Assembly: GCF_014472395.1 (NCBI RefSeq) | Contig: NZ_JACSZW010000003.1 | Span: forward strand, 248,001-312,000 | DNA: 64,000 bases | Source of the DNA: Pedobacter sp. N36a | GTDB taxonomy: Bacteria; Bacteroidota; Bacteroidia; Sphingobacteriales; Sphingobacteriaceae | Direction of reading: 5' to 3' | Part shown: positions 21,313 to 31,163 of the stretch, piece by piece | Layout of the letters: each line of letters opens with the position of its first letter | Position numbering within the stretch: position 1 is the first letter of the stretch | Program-made: the position numbers and the translations under genes | The notes under the pieces: generated by a model | Told to the model about the DNA's origin: nothing | Seen by the model: the letters and a program-made list of their open reading frames with translations, nothing else | Database searches by the model: none

Positions 21313-21329
21313 AGCGGTAATTAGGTAAA

Positions 21330-22100
21330 ATGCAAGAAAAGACAGAAGATAGGTTACGTAAAGTGAAAAGTATACTGATCACCTTACCAAAGCCGGAAAC
21401 AGAGAAGTCTCCTTATTTTGATTTGGCAAAGAAGTACAACCTGAAAATTGATTTTAGATCATTCATTCATGTTGAAGGTATTCCAGCCAGAGATTTCAGA
21501 AAAGACAAAATCACCCTGAGTGATTTTACTGCAGTAGTGTTTACCAGTAGAAATGCTGTGGACCATTTTTTCAGAATTTGTGAAGAGATGAGGTATGACG
21601 TACCTGCTGACTTGAAATATTTCTGTATTTCAGAATCTACCGCTTTGTACCTCCAGAAATATATTCAATATAGAAAACGTAAAATCTTCTTCGGCAAGCA
21701 AACTGCAGCTGATTTAGCCGAAGTATTGAAAAAACACTCGAATGATAAATTCCTGTATCCATGTTCTGATATGGCTACTGAAGATACCATGAACTTCTTA
21801 CAGAAGAATGGTTATGACTTTACCCCGGCAGTATTGTTCAGAACCGTGGTGTCTGATCTTTCCGATCTTGCTGAAGTGTTTTATGATGTGATCGGATTCT
21901 TTAGTCCGTCCAGTATTCAGTCTTTATTCAACAATTTCCCGGATTATAAACAGAACAATACCCGCTTTGCAGCGTTTGGTTTAAACACCTCTAAAGCCAT
22001 CAGCGACGCTGGTTTAATCGTTGACATTGCAGCGCCTTCACCGGAAGCTCCATCTATGATTATGGCCATCGAAAATTACATCAAAAAGTCTAATAAATAG
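21330..22100 (+). CDS. hemD: Uroporphyrinogen-III synthase
   Basis: A 256-residue HemD-family protein, which cyclises and inverts ring D of hydroxymethylbilane to make uroporphyrinogen III in heme synthesis. The family is poorly conserved, but the sequence has the expected two alternating alpha/beta domains, with FTAVVFTSRNAVDHFF (about residues 68-83) and the C-terminal VIGFFSPSSIQSLFNNFP segment (about 187-204) equivalent to the usual 'FTSxxAV' and 'FxSPSxV' motifs. It is preceded by a DUF4271 gene and closed by a good terminator. No other heme-synthesis genes adjoin it. Confidence 0.87.
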   Translation: MQEKTEDRLRKVKSILITLPKPETEKSPYFDLAKKYNLKIDFRSFIHVEGIPARDFRKDKITLSDFTAVVFTSRNAVDHFFRICEEMRYDVPADLKYFCISESTALYLQKYIQYRKRKIFFGKQTAADLAEVLKKHSNDKFLYPCSDMATEDTMNFLQKNGYDFTPAVLFRTVVSDLSDLAEVFYDVIGFFSPSSIQSLFNNFPDYKQNNTRFAAFGLNTSKAISDAGLIVDIAAPSPEAPSMIMAIENYIKKSNK

Positions 22101-22107
22101 TCATACC

Positions 22108-22152
22108 GCCTAAATTGTACGCTCTAGCGCAATTTAGGCTTTTTTTTTTTTG
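22108..22152 (+). terminator. Terminator after hemD
   Basis: GCCTAAATTG (22108-22117) pairs with CAATTTAGGC (22130-22139); an inner CGC/GCG stem closes a TCTA loop. A run of about 13 T follows. Confidence 0.93.
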
Positions 22153-22321
22153 AGGGTTACTGCTATTTAATTTCAAGTAGAAAGTACTTTACGACAGCTA
22201 TTTGCTGAGTCCGAATGAACGGAATTCTATGTTCATTATTATCCCCCTTTGTATTTTTATGGCTTAATACTTGTTAATGTGAATCTTAATATATAAAATT
22301 GCTATAAAATTGCGGGAATAT

Positions 22322-23683
22322 ATGAGGAGAAACATCTACTTTTTGGGATTTATAGCCACAATACTTCTAGCCAGCTGCGGAAAAGGCGGTCAGGGGGAGT
22401 TAGTAGGGGTATACAATAAGAAGTTTAAAAACAACCGGGTGCCTTTAGGTATGGTATACGTACCACCAGGAAGGACCTTGATTGGGATGTCTGATGAAGA
22501 CATTAACAACTCTCAGACCTCTCCGAGTCGTATGACTTCCTTTAGCGCGTTCTTTATGGACCAGACAGAGATTTCCAATGCAGAATACCGACAGTTCGTG
22601 AACTGGGTAAGGGATTCTGTGGCGGTCACCACCTTGGGCCCAACTGTTGCCGCTAATTTCTATAAACCTGTTCCTGCAAATGCCGGCCCAACTTCTGCCT
22701 CTGATCGTTACATCGACTGGAAAAAAGTGGGCAATGGTTCCCTGCTGTGGAGCCGCAAAAATGGTGGCTTTGGCGCCCGATTAACCGATATGTATTATAC
22801 CGGTGCGGATGCTTTACCCGGCAGAACCGAAATTGATGTGAGAAAGCTGAGATACGCCTACAGCTATAAAAGTACTGATCTGGAAGCCGAAGGCCGTAAA
22901 GATCCAAGTAAAAAAAGACAGGATTTCATCGTGACTTATACCGATCTTCCTGATCCAGATAAATCAAACCAGTTTCCTTCTGTAAATGTGTACCCAGATA
23001 CCCTGGTTTGGAAAGTAGATTATTCTTATTCCCAGAATGATCCGATGGTGAAAACTTATTTTAACCACCCTTCTTATGATGATTATCCGGTAGTAGGGGT
23101 GAGCTGGGAACAGGCCACTGCATTTTGCGTATGGCGTACCCGCTTCTATGAATCTGTGGCTGTAGCGAGAAAACAACCGCTGAATTCAAGACCAGAATAC
23201 CAGCTGCCTAGTGATGCACAATTCGAATATGCAGCCAGAGGTGGTAATGTGAAAACAAAATACCCTTGGGGCGGTCCTTATATCCGCAATACCAAAGGAT
23301 GTATGCAGGCTAACTTTAAAGTTGGACGAGGAAATTATTCAGATGACGGCGGTTTATATACTGTAAACGTGAAATCTTATTTCCCGAACGATTATGGCTT
23401 GTACAATATGGCTGGAAACGTTGCCGAATGGACGGTTACTGCCTATAATCAGTCGGCAGCTCCTTTACTGCTCGATTTTAACCCAAACTTTACTTACGTT
23501 GCAAAAACGACAGACAGCAAATACCTGAAACGCAAAGTGGTAAGAGGAGGCTCCTGGAAAGATATCGGATTTTTCCTTCAAAACTCCGTAGGTACCTATG
23601 AATATCAGGATCAGGCTAGATCTTACATCGGATTCAGGTGTATTTCCGCCTATCCGGGATCTGACATCCGAAACAGAAATTAA
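22322..23683 (+). CDS. gldK: Type IX secretion/gliding lipoprotein GldK
   Basis: A 453-residue lipoprotein with lipobox LLASC (Cys19) and an SUMF1/FGE-like domain from about residue 45. It is the first gene of gldKLMN, the core of the type IX secretion system, where GldK (PorK) forms a periplasmic ring with GldN attached to the outer membrane. The catalytic cysteine pair of formylglycine-generating enzyme is absent: the equivalent stretch is VVRGGSWKDIGFFLQ, so it is structural, not enzymatic. The ATG at 22322 is chosen over a TTG four codons upstream because it begins the signal peptide (MRRNIYFLGF). Confidence 0.94.
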   Translation: MRRNIYFLGFIATILLASCGKGGQGELVGVYNKKFKNNRVPLGMVYVPPGRTLIGMSDEDINNSQTSPSRMTSFSAFFMDQTEISNAEYRQFVNWVRDSVAVTTLGPTVAANFYKPVPANAGPTSASDRYIDWKKVGNGSLLWSRKNGGFGARLTDMYYTGADALPGRTEIDVRKLRYAYSYKSTDLEAEGRKDPSKKRQDFIVTYTDLPDPDKSNQFPSVNVYPDTLVWKVDYSYSQNDPMVKTYFNHPSYDDYPVVGVSWEQATAFCVWRTRFYESVAVARKQPLNSRPEYQLPSDAQFEYAARGGNVKTKYPWGGPYIRNTKGCMQANFKVGRGNYSDDGGLYTVNVKSYFPNDYGLYNMAGNVAEWTVTAYNQSAAPLLLDFNPNFTYVAKTTDSKYLKRKVVRGGSWKDIGFFLQNSVGTYEYQDQARSYIGFRCISAYPGSDIRNRN

Positions 23684-23715
23684 CATCTTAAACATATACC
23701 AATCATCCTACAAAA

Positions 23716-24525
23716 ATGGTAGCAAAACGTAAATTCGATAAAATGCACCTGGCTATATCGCTAGGCGCCAGCGTTGTTATTCTTGGCGCGCTTTTTAAAA
23801 TTCTTCACCTTGGAGGCGTATGGGGTAATTACATGATCGGAATTGGATTAGGAGTAGAAGCAATCTTATTTGCTTTGACCGGATTCATCCAGCCAGAACC
23901 AGAACCAGCCTGGGAAAGAGTATACCCTGAATTAAGAGATGATTATGATGGTGAATTGCCGAAAGCTTCTTCCAGAGCAACCGCACAGCCAGCCGCATTC
24001 TCTTCTACTGCAGCATTGGATAAAATGCTGGCAGATGCAAAAGTAGGTCCTGAATTGATCGAAAGCCTTGGCAATGGCCTGCGTACATTTGGTGATAAAG
24101 TTGCGGCGATCTCTAATGTAGCGGACGCTTCTACTGCAACGACAGAATTTGCAGGAAAAATTAAAACAGCTTCAGCAAGCTTTGACTCGCTGAACGGTGC
24201 TTTCTCTAAAGCAACTACTCAATTGGTGGAAATCGGCGAAAGTGCCGGTGCTTCTAAATCATACCACGAACAAGTGAATGCCCTGGCTAAAAATCTGGCT
24301 TCCCTGAACGCCGTTTATGAATTGGAATTGCAGGATTCCAGTGCCCACCTAAAATCAATGAACAAATTCTATCAAAACATCGCCTTGACGATGGATAACT
24401 TTAGTGGTTCTATGGAAGACTCTAAACAATTTAAGGACGAAGTTGGGAAACTGGCTAAGAACTTAGGTTCTTTAAATGCAATCTATGGTAACATGTTATC
24501 GGCAATGAATCAGCCACGTGTTTAA
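23716..24525 (+). CDS. gldL: Type IX secretion motor protein GldL
   Basis: A 269-residue inner-membrane protein. Two membrane helices lie at the N-terminus (about 11-30 LAISLGASVVILGALFKILH and 36-58), the second carrying a buried Glu in GLGVEAILFALTG, which fits the proton-channel role proposed for GldL. The rest is a cytoplasmic helical tail with repeat-like segments NALAKNLASLNAVYE (about 195-209) and GKLAKNLGSLNAIYG (about 243-257). With GldM it forms the proton-driven rotary motor that powers type IX secretion. Spacing to gldK is 32 bases and to gldM 45 bases. Confidence 0.95.
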   Translation: MVAKRKFDKMHLAISLGASVVILGALFKILHLGGVWGNYMIGIGLGVEAILFALTGFIQPEPEPAWERVYPELRDDYDGELPKASSRATAQPAAFSSTAALDKMLADAKVGPELIESLGNGLRTFGDKVAAISNVADASTATTEFAGKIKTASASFDSLNGAFSKATTQLVEIGESAGASKSYHEQVNALAKNLASLNAVYELELQDSSAHLKSMNKFYQNIALTMDNFSGSMEDSKQFKDEVGKLAKNLGSLNAIYGNMLSAMNQPRV

Positions 24526-24570
24526 TCCGTGTTTAATTAGTGATCATTTCATCATCAGACTGAATTAAAA

Positions 24571-26109
24571 ATGGCCGGAGGAAAACAAACAACGAGGCAG
24601 AAGATGATCAATATCATGTATTTGGTATTGTTAGCTATGCTTGCCTTGAACGTATCAGATACGATATTGAATGCTTTTAAGAACATCAATGACAGTTTGC
24701 AGACGTCAAAAAATAACGTCAGCAGCAGCATCGACCAATTGTTCGCAGCATTTCAAAATACAAAGCTTAAAGAAGAGCCTGCAAGGGCACAGCCCATTTG
24801 GGAGAATGCCAACAAAGCAAAAACTTATGCGAATGAACTGAACGACTACATTCAGAAATTGAAAGATCAGTTTGTAGTAGAAGGTAAAGGAATTGATCCG
24901 GAAACTGGTGATTTAACCGAGCGTTCGAATCTGGACATTGCTCAGGGCATCATGATCAACCAGAAAAAGGGTGATGAACTGCAAAAGAAAATCAATGAAA
25001 CCCGTGAAAAGTTAATCTCTTTATTACCAGAGAAAGACCGTGCACACGTGACTTTCTCATTGGAAGCTAAAAATGCAGAGAAAGCGATTAATGGAAAGAA
25101 AAACTGGGCCGACATTAACTTCGGTGAGGGTACGCCGTTAACAGCGGCCAACACGATTCTGACTAAAATACAGTCGGATGTGAAAAATGCCGAAGCGGAA
25201 GTAGTGAAGAAATTATTCGGAGACATGGATAAGGCATTGGTCAATTTAGATCAGTTTGATGCGGTTGCAGTAGCACCAAGTTCTTATGTGATCCAGGGAC
25301 AGCCCTATACTGCACAGGTGTTTTTAACTGCCAGCGATTCCAGATCTACTCCTGAAATTTCCGTAAACTCCAGCCCACTGTCTGTAAAAGATGGTAAAGG
25401 TACTTATACCGGTAACACGGGTAGTGTAGGTGTTTTCAAATGGTCTGGTACAATCCGTGTAAAACAAACAGATGGTAAAGTCGTAGAATATAGAACTCCT
25501 GAGCAATCTTATCAGGTAGCAAAACCTTCTGCAACGGTATCTCCTGATAAAATGAACGTGATTTATGCGGGAATCCCCAATCCGTTTTCTGTTTCTGCAG
25601 CAGGCTTTCCACTGGAAAGTGTAAAGGCAAACATGGACGGTGGTACGATCTCTGGCGGCAATGGTAAGTTTACAGTGAATGTAAGCGGCGCCCAGGTCGG
25701 AAAAGAATTGAACATCAACGTTTCAGCAAGCACAGGCGGTAAAACTTTAAACCTGGGATCTCAGAAATTCCGAGTGAAAGCATTGCCAACACCTAAAGCT
25801 TTTGTAAAAGGAAAATCTGGTGGTAGTGTAGACCTGGAGTGGCTGGAAAATGCTGGCCTGCTGGATACACAGCTGGATGATTTCGTTTTCGATGTAAAAT
25901 ATAAAGTGATCAGATTTGCGGCTACATTTATCAACCCGAGATCTGATGCGGTAACGATACAAAATAGTGGTGCAGGATTTAGTGGTCAGGTAAAAGGAGC
26001 TTTAAATTCCATTAAACCAGGAGCTACAGTAGTGTTTAAAGACATTGTGTGTGAAGGCCCAGATGGTCGTCAGCGCGTGTTGGATGGCATCACATTTAGT
26101 GCAAAATAG
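24571..26109 (+). CDS. gldM: Type IX secretion motor protein GldM
   Basis: A 512-residue protein with a short N-terminal cytoplasmic segment and one membrane helix (MINIMYLVLLAMLALNVSDTIL, about 12-33), then a helical domain (about 35-225) and beta-rich periplasmic domains to the end. The start MAGGKQTTRQKMINIMYLVLLAM is highly typical. GldM (PorM) spans the periplasm as a dimer and transmits torque from the GldL motor to the GldK/GldN ring. Eight bases separate its stop from the gldN start. Confidence 0.95.
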   Translation: MAGGKQTTRQKMINIMYLVLLAMLALNVSDTILNAFKNINDSLQTSKNNVSSSIDQLFAAFQNTKLKEEPARAQPIWENANKAKTYANELNDYIQKLKDQFVVEGKGIDPETGDLTERSNLDIAQGIMINQKKGDELQKKINETREKLISLLPEKDRAHVTFSLEAKNAEKAINGKKNWADINFGEGTPLTAANTILTKIQSDVKNAEAEVVKKLFGDMDKALVNLDQFDAVAVAPSSYVIQGQPYTAQVFLTASDSRSTPEISVNSSPLSVKDGKGTYTGNTGSVGVFKWSGTIRVKQTDGKVVEYRTPEQSYQVAKPSATVSPDKMNVIYAGIPNPFSVSAAGFPLESVKANMDGGTISGGNGKFTVNVSGAQVGKELNINVSASTGGKTLNLGSQKFRVKALPTPKAFVKGKSGGSVDLEWLENAGLLDTQLDDFVFDVKYKVIRFAATFINPRSDAVTIQNSGAGFSGQVKGALNSIKPGATVVFKDIVCEGPDGRQRVLDGITFSAK

Positions 26110-26117
26110 GATTGATT

Positions 26118-27002
26118 ATGAAGAACATTGTAAGTATTTCGGCATTTTTGTTATTCGGATTGACCGTATCCGCACAGGTGATAAAAAGCCCGGATACAGC
26201 AAAGGCGACAGTAAAGAAAGCTAAGATAAAAACACCGCCTAAAGATGGCTTTTCGGCAAGAAGAGACGTGGATAGTGCCGTGATGGTTCCCTTTGCCGAT
26301 GTCAGAGAAGAGGATGTATTTTACTCCAAAAGAATCTGGCGCGAGATCGATTTAAGAGATACTATTAACTCGGTATTGAAAGCAGAAAATGCAAGATTGA
26401 TCGATGTGCTGTTAGAGGCCATCACCAATGAGGAATTGACGGCTTATTCTCCGAAAGATACCACTGCCGGGAAATTGCTGGAAGACAATGATTCTTTCAA
26501 AATTGCATTGACTACACAGCAGGCTCTGCAAAATATGCGCGGCGTTACAGAAGGGACACCTGATGCAACGACCGGTAAAATTGCAGAACCAAGTTTGAAA
26601 AGATTCAGACCTGACGAATTTCTGAAATACCGAATTAAAGAAGATTGGATTTTAGATACAAAACGTTCAGTTTTTGAACCTAGAATTGTGGGTATTGCCC
26701 CAATGAAAATGGTAGAAGGCAACTGGCAGCCAGTTTTCTGGATCTATTATGATGATGTGAGAGAATTGCTGACTAAGAAAAAACTAATGAACCCTGGAAA
26801 TGATGCTTCGGTATTGACTTTCGATGATTTCTTTGTGAGGCGTTTATTCTCTAGTTATGTAGTGAAAGAAACGAACCCTGGAAATAAAACGATTGTGGAT
26901 ATGCTGGGCTTAACCGACATCAAAGATCCAAGAAAACTATACGAATCGGAAAAGATTAAGAAATCTATTGCAGACTTTGAACAGAGTCTTTGGGAATATT
27001 AA
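26118..27002 (+). CDS. gldN: Type IX secretion ring protein GldN
   Basis: A 294-residue exported protein with a signal peptide (MKNIVSISAFLLFGLTVSAQ). The body has the GldN/PorN pattern, including DVDSAVMVPFADVREEDVFY, VFWIYYDDVREL and DDFFVRRLFSSYVVKE. It partners GldK in the periplasmic ring of the type IX secretion system. The ATG at 26118 is preferred over a TTG two codons upstream. It is the last gene of the gldKLMN unit, closed by a strong terminator shared with the convergent uvrC operon. Confidence 0.95.
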   Translation: MKNIVSISAFLLFGLTVSAQVIKSPDTAKATVKKAKIKTPPKDGFSARRDVDSAVMVPFADVREEDVFYSKRIWREIDLRDTINSVLKAENARLIDVLLEAITNEELTAYSPKDTTAGKLLEDNDSFKIALTTQQALQNMRGVTEGTPDATTGKIAEPSLKRFRPDEFLKYRIKEDWILDTKRSVFEPRIVGIAPMKMVEGNWQPVFWIYYDDVRELLTKKKLMNPGNDASVLTFDDFFVRRLFSSYVVKETNPGNKTIVDMLGLTDIKDPRKLYESEKIKKSIADFEQSLWEY

Positions 27003-27020
27003 TCCGCCTCGTTTAAAATA

Positions 27021-27055
27021 AAAAAACCGGTCTTATGATAAAGACCGGTTTTTTT
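27021..27055. terminator. Bidirectional terminator between gldN and uvrC
   Basis: AAAAAACCGGTCTT (27021-27034) pairs with AAGACCGGTTTTTT (27041-27054) over a six-base loop. Flanking A and T runs make it fit both converging operons. Confidence 0.93.
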
Positions 27056-27106
27056 ATACGCCAATATTTTTAGGCTTCCATTTGACCAGAACCGACTCGG
27101 AGTAGT

Positions 27107-28915
27107 TTAAGGCTGAGCAGGCTTCTTGAAGTAATTGGTTAAAGCCAATACCTGTGCTTTATTCAGTATTTTCTGTAATTCTGTAACGTCTGCTTCCCTG
27201 ATCTTTTTCACCGATTTAAAGTGACGTAAGAGCTTGTCGGCAGTAGTCTTTCCAATTCCTTCTATGTCCTCCAGTTCAGTTTTTAAAGTGCCCTGGTCGC
27301 GTTTCTTGCGGTGGAAGGTAATCCCAAACCTGTGCGCTTCATCGCGGAGCTGCTGGATCAGTTTCAGGCTTTCCGATTTCTTGTCCAGGTACAAAGGATA
27401 AGGATCATTAGGGAAGAACAATTCTTCCAATCTTTTGGCAATACCCACGATTGCAACCTTATGTTCTATACCCAGCTTTTTCAAGCTGCTCAGAGCAGAG
27501 GATAGCTGGCCTTTACCACCGTCAATGATGATGAGTTGAGGCAAAGTACCATCTTCTTCTAACATGCGCTTATATCGCCTGTAAACCGCTTCCTCCATGG
27601 TGGCAAAGTCATTGGGCCCTTCCACGGTTTTCACGTTGAAATGGCGGTAGTCTTTTTTCGAAGGTTTTGCATCTTTAAACACCACAATTGCCGATACCGG
27701 ATAGGCACCCTGAAAGTTGGAGTTGTCAAAACATTCGATATGTTGAGGCAGTTCGCTCAATCCAAGATCCTTTTGCAGCTGTGTTAGAATGCGGTCTGTT
27801 CTTAAATCGGGGTTCAGCTGCTCATACTGGTTCAGCTTCTCTTTTTTGAAAAACAGTACGTTTTTCTGAGAAAGGTCCAGCAGACTTTTCTTCTCGCCCA
27901 ATTTGGGAACGGTAAACTTGATGTTTTTATCCTCTAATGCGATTTCAAAAGGAATCACAATCTCTTTCGAGGTACTGTTGAATTTGGTACGGAATTCCGT
28001 AATGGCGAGGGTCAATAGCTCTTCATCAGTTTCATCCAGTTTCTTTTTGATCTCTATAGTCTGGGTCTGAATGATACTGCCATTCATTACTTTCAGGTAA
28101 TTTACAAAAGCATACCGTTCATCGGAAGCAATGCTTACGACATCAATATTGGTGATAGAACTGCTTACTACGGTAGATTTGCTCTGGTATTTCTCGAGCA
28201 CCACCAGCTTTTTCTGGTATTGATGGGCCAGCTCAAAATTCAGGTCTGCAGCTGCATCTTTGACGATTTGCTTCACTCCTTTGATCACACTGCCGATCTT
28301 TCCGTTCAGAATGTCTTTAATTTCTTCAATATTTCTGTCGTAATCTGCGGCTTCCTGATAGGCCTGACAAGGCCCTTTACAATTTCCGATCTGATATTCC
28401 AGGCAGACTTTGAACTTGCCATCATTGATGTTCTTCTCTGTCAGCGGCAAATTACAGGTGCGGAGGCTATAGGTTTCCTTAATGACGTCAAGAATAGTGT
28501 GCATCATGCCTACAGAGGCATAAGGGCCAAAATAGGTAGAACCATCCTTCACCATATTCCGTGTCCAGAATACTCTCGGAAAGGGTTCTTTCTTGATGAT
28601 GATCCAGGGATAGGTCTTATCATCCTTCAGCATAATGTTGTAACGTGGCTGATGCTTTTTGATCAGGCTGTTTTCCAGCAGCCAGGCATCAATCTCGGTA
28701 TCTACAATAGTAAAGGTGATTTTCCTGATTTTAGAGACCAGCACCCTGGTTTTTCCATTGAGCTGCTTGTCCTGAATAAAATAAGAACCCACCCGGTTTC
28801 TCAGGTCTTTGGCTTTGCCTATATATATTAAAGTATCTTCCGCATCCCAATACTGGTATACACCAGGTTTATGGGGAATGTCGGCCAATACTTTTTTATA
28901 CTCAAAAGTACTCAT
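27107..28915 (-). CDS. uvrC: Excinuclease ABC subunit C
   Basis: A 602-residue UvrC, the dual-incision nuclease of nucleotide excision repair, close to the usual 600 residues. The N-terminal GIY-YIG nuclease domain begins HKPGVYQYWDAEDTLIYIGK; the four-Cys-type region (about 155-185, CNLPLTEKN, CLEYQIGNCKGPC) matches the family; a UvrB-binding UVR segment lies near 200-240; the RNase H-like C-terminal nuclease has CFDNSNFQGAYPV and IIDGGKGQLSSA; a helix-hairpin-helix pair (LEDIEGIGKTTADKLL) ends the protein. It is 23 bases downstream of the penicillin-binding protein gene on the same strand. Confidence 0.96.
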   Translation of the reverse strand: MSTFEYKKVLADIPHKPGVYQYWDAEDTLIYIGKAKDLRNRVGSYFIQDKQLNGKTRVLVSKIRKITFTIVDTEIDAWLLENSLIKKHQPRYNIMLKDDKTYPWIIIKKEPFPRVFWTRNMVKDGSTYFGPYASVGMMHTILDVIKETYSLRTCNLPLTEKNINDGKFKVCLEYQIGNCKGPCQAYQEAADYDRNIEEIKDILNGKIGSVIKGVKQIVKDAAADLNFELAHQYQKKLVVLEKYQSKSTVVSSSITNIDVVSIASDERYAFVNYLKVMNGSIIQTQTIEIKKKLDETDEELLTLAITEFRTKFNSTSKEIVIPFEIALEDKNIKFTVPKLGEKKSLLDLSQKNVLFFKKEKLNQYEQLNPDLRTDRILTQLQKDLGLSELPQHIECFDNSNFQGAYPVSAIVVFKDAKPSKKDYRHFNVKTVEGPNDFATMEEAVYRRYKRMLEEDGTLPQLIIIDGGKGQLSSALSSLKKLGIEHKVAIVGIAKRLEELFFPNDPYPLYLDKKSESLKLIQQLRDEAHRFGITFHRKKRDQGTLKTELEDIEGIGKTTADKLLRHFKSVKKIREADVTELQKILNKAQVLALTNYFKKPAQP

Positions 28916-28938
28916 GAAAATCGCTTTTTAATGAAAAG

Positions 28939-31161
28939 CTAGAAACCTAGCTTTTCGTCAAGTTCAGTGGGTTGTTCCTGCTGCTGATATTGGTTACAAT
29001 CGAAGGTAATGGTGGTTCCATTTTTCGGCGGTTCAAAATCAGCTTTGCTTATATTCAAGGTCTTACTTGCGTATACACGTTTCATAAAACCAGCATAGAT
29101 CGGCAATGCGGTCACGGCACCAGAACCCTGTCTGGTACTGATAAAGTGGAAGGCACGGTCTTCACAGCCTGTCCATACGCCTGCAGTCAGCTGTGGCGTA
29201 ATGGCCATAAACCAACCATCAGAGTTGGCATTCGTAGTACCGGTTTTTCCACCGATAGGTCCGTTTACGCCATATTTGCCCGTTAAGCTCCATCCTGTTC
29301 CGTTGGTGATCACACCGCGTAGCATTCTGGTCATCACATAAGCCACTTCTTCATTCAGTGCAGGCACTGGAATCGGGGTATCATTGTAAAGCACAACGCC
29401 GTTTTTATCTTGTATTTTTAAGATGTAAGTCGGTTTTTTCCAGATCCCTTTATTGGCAAATACACTGTAAGCACCCGTCATATCATAAACTGAAGCATCA
29501 AAAGAGCCCAAAGCAATAGAAGGTGAAGCAGGTACTTCAGAAGTAATTCCCATTTTTTTCGCTAAAGTAGCTACGGCAACCGGACCTACTTGTTTCATCA
29601 GGTAAGCTGCAATATAATTCTGCGACAGTGCCAATGCTTTTTGCAAAGTGAGATAGCCAGGAACGGTTCCTGAAGATCTTGGTGTCCATGGCGGACTACC
29701 TGGAGTCTCAATCGTTACTGGTTCGTTCAGTACGCTGAAACAAGGAGAATATCCGTTTTCAATGGCTACGGCATAAGTGAAAGGTTTCGCTGTGGACCCC
29801 ACTTGTCTGGTTCCCATCTTTACCTGGTCATATTTAAAATGCTCATAATTGATGCCACCAACCCATGCTTTCACATATCCGGATTGTGGATCCATCGCCA
29901 TCATCGCATTTCTCAATAACAATTTATAGTATTTTACAGAGTCGATTGGCTTCATCAGCGTATCGATATTGCCTTTCCAGGTGAAGATGCTCAGTCTGGT
30001 AGGGGTATTGAAATCCGCTTTAATCTCTGCCTCGCTTTTTCCTTCCAGCTGTAAAGATTTGTACCTGTCGGATCTTCTTACACCTTGTTCAATCTGCATT
30101 TCTTTGCCTTTGAAAGGGTTTTTGCCTTTCCAGCTGTCGTAGAAGGAAGCTTGCAGGATCTTCATGTATTCTTTTTGCGCCTCTTCTGCATACACCTGCA
30201 TCTCGTAGTTGATGGTGGTGGTGATTTTTAGCCCATCTCTGTCCAGATCATAAGGTGTGCCGTCTGATTTTAAGATCGAGCGCTCCAAGAAGAGTTTTTT
30301 AATATCACTTTTCACTACTGCTCTGAAATAAGGTGCAATACCATCATTTACGGTCGCTGCACTGAAGCGCAGTCCTAATGGTTTTTCTACTTGTTTCTCA
30401 TAATCCTGTTCGGTGAGGAGATCCGCTTTTACCATCAAGCCCATAATGGTATTTCTACGGGCCAATGAGCGTTCTGGATTACGGGTAGGAGAGTATCTGG
30501 TAATTCCCTTTAGTATTCCTACCAATGTAGCGGCCTGACTCACGGTTAATTTATCCGGCGTAGTGTCAAAATATACTCGCGCTGCAGATTTAATACCATA
30601 AGCCTGGTTTCCGAAATCTACCGTATTTAAATACATCACAATGATTTCTTCTTTGGTATAATTGCGTTCTAATTTTACCGCAATCACCCATTCCTGGAAT
30701 TTCTGTAGGATACGCTTAGCGAAGTTCTTTTGTCTTCCTTCCTCAGAAAAAAGATTCAGGGCCAGCTGCTGAGTAATGGTACTTCCTCCTTGTTTCTTGC
30801 CAATAATAGCATAAAGAAAAATGGTGAATGTACGTTTAAAGTCGATTCCAGAATGTTCTTTAAATCGAATATCTTCTGTTGCAATTAAGGCATTGATGAC
30901 ATTCGGAGAAATCTTGTCGTAAGTAACATTAGATCTGTTTTGTACAAAGTAAGTGCCCAGGATTTTGCCATCTTCTGTGATGACTTCTGAGGCCTGATTG
31001 CTTTTTGGATGTTCGATGTCTCTGAAAGAAGGAAGTTCACCAAACAAACCAAAACCAACGGAGATGATAAAAAGAGCGAATAAAACGATTCCTGCAATTA
31101 AGAGCTTCCAGATGTTGAAATTATACCTTCTGATGTCTTCTTGCGAAAGTGGTTTGTTCAT
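28939..31161 (-). CDS. Class A penicillin-binding protein (PBP1A type)
   Basis: A 740-residue bifunctional peptidoglycan synthase. One N-terminal membrane helix (WKLLIAGIVLFALFIISVGF, about 18-37) is followed by a GT51 glycosyltransferase domain (about 60-240; ATEDIRFKEHSGID holds the catalytic Glu, and GGSTITQQLALNLF follows). The transpeptidase domain (about 415-690) has the active Ser in GSTAKPF near residue 455, SQNY as the SxN motif and GGKTGTT as the KTG motif. It makes glycan strands and cross-links them in the periplasm. It starts two bases after the porW/sprE stop. Confidence 0.95.
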   Translation of the reverse strand: MNKPLSQEDIRRYNFNIWKLLIAGIVLFALFIISVGFGLFGELPSFRDIEHPKSNQASEVITEDGKILGTYFVQNRSNVTYDKISPNVINALIATEDIRFKEHSGIDFKRTFTIFLYAIIGKKQGGSTITQQLALNLFSEEGRQKNFAKRILQKFQEWVIAVKLERNYTKEEIIVMYLNTVDFGNQAYGIKSAARVYFDTTPDKLTVSQAATLVGILKGITRYSPTRNPERSLARRNTIMGLMVKADLLTEQDYEKQVEKPLGLRFSAATVNDGIAPYFRAVVKSDIKKLFLERSILKSDGTPYDLDRDGLKITTTINYEMQVYAEEAQKEYMKILQASFYDSWKGKNPFKGKEMQIEQGVRRSDRYKSLQLEGKSEAEIKADFNTPTRLSIFTWKGNIDTLMKPIDSVKYYKLLLRNAMMAMDPQSGYVKAWVGGINYEHFKYDQVKMGTRQVGSTAKPFTYAVAIENGYSPCFSVLNEPVTIETPGSPPWTPRSSGTVPGYLTLQKALALSQNYIAAYLMKQVGPVAVATLAKKMGITSEVPASPSIALGSFDASVYDMTGAYSVFANKGIWKKPTYILKIQDKNGVVLYNDTPIPVPALNEEVAYVMTRMLRGVITNGTGWSLTGKYGVNGPIGGKTGTTNANSDGWFMAITPQLTAGVWTGCEDRAFHFISTRQGSGAVTALPIYAGFMKRVYASKTLNISKADFEPPKNGTTITFDCNQYQQQEQPTELDEKLGF

Positions 31162-31163
31162 TG

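Noticed and set aside
22322-23683. A second formylglycine-generating enzyme
   Set aside because: The catalytic cysteine pair is absent and the gene heads gldKLMN, so it is GldK.
28220-28831. 203-codon plus-strand frame opposite uvrC
   Set aside because: It lies wholly within the conserved uvrC gene and shows no protein-like features.
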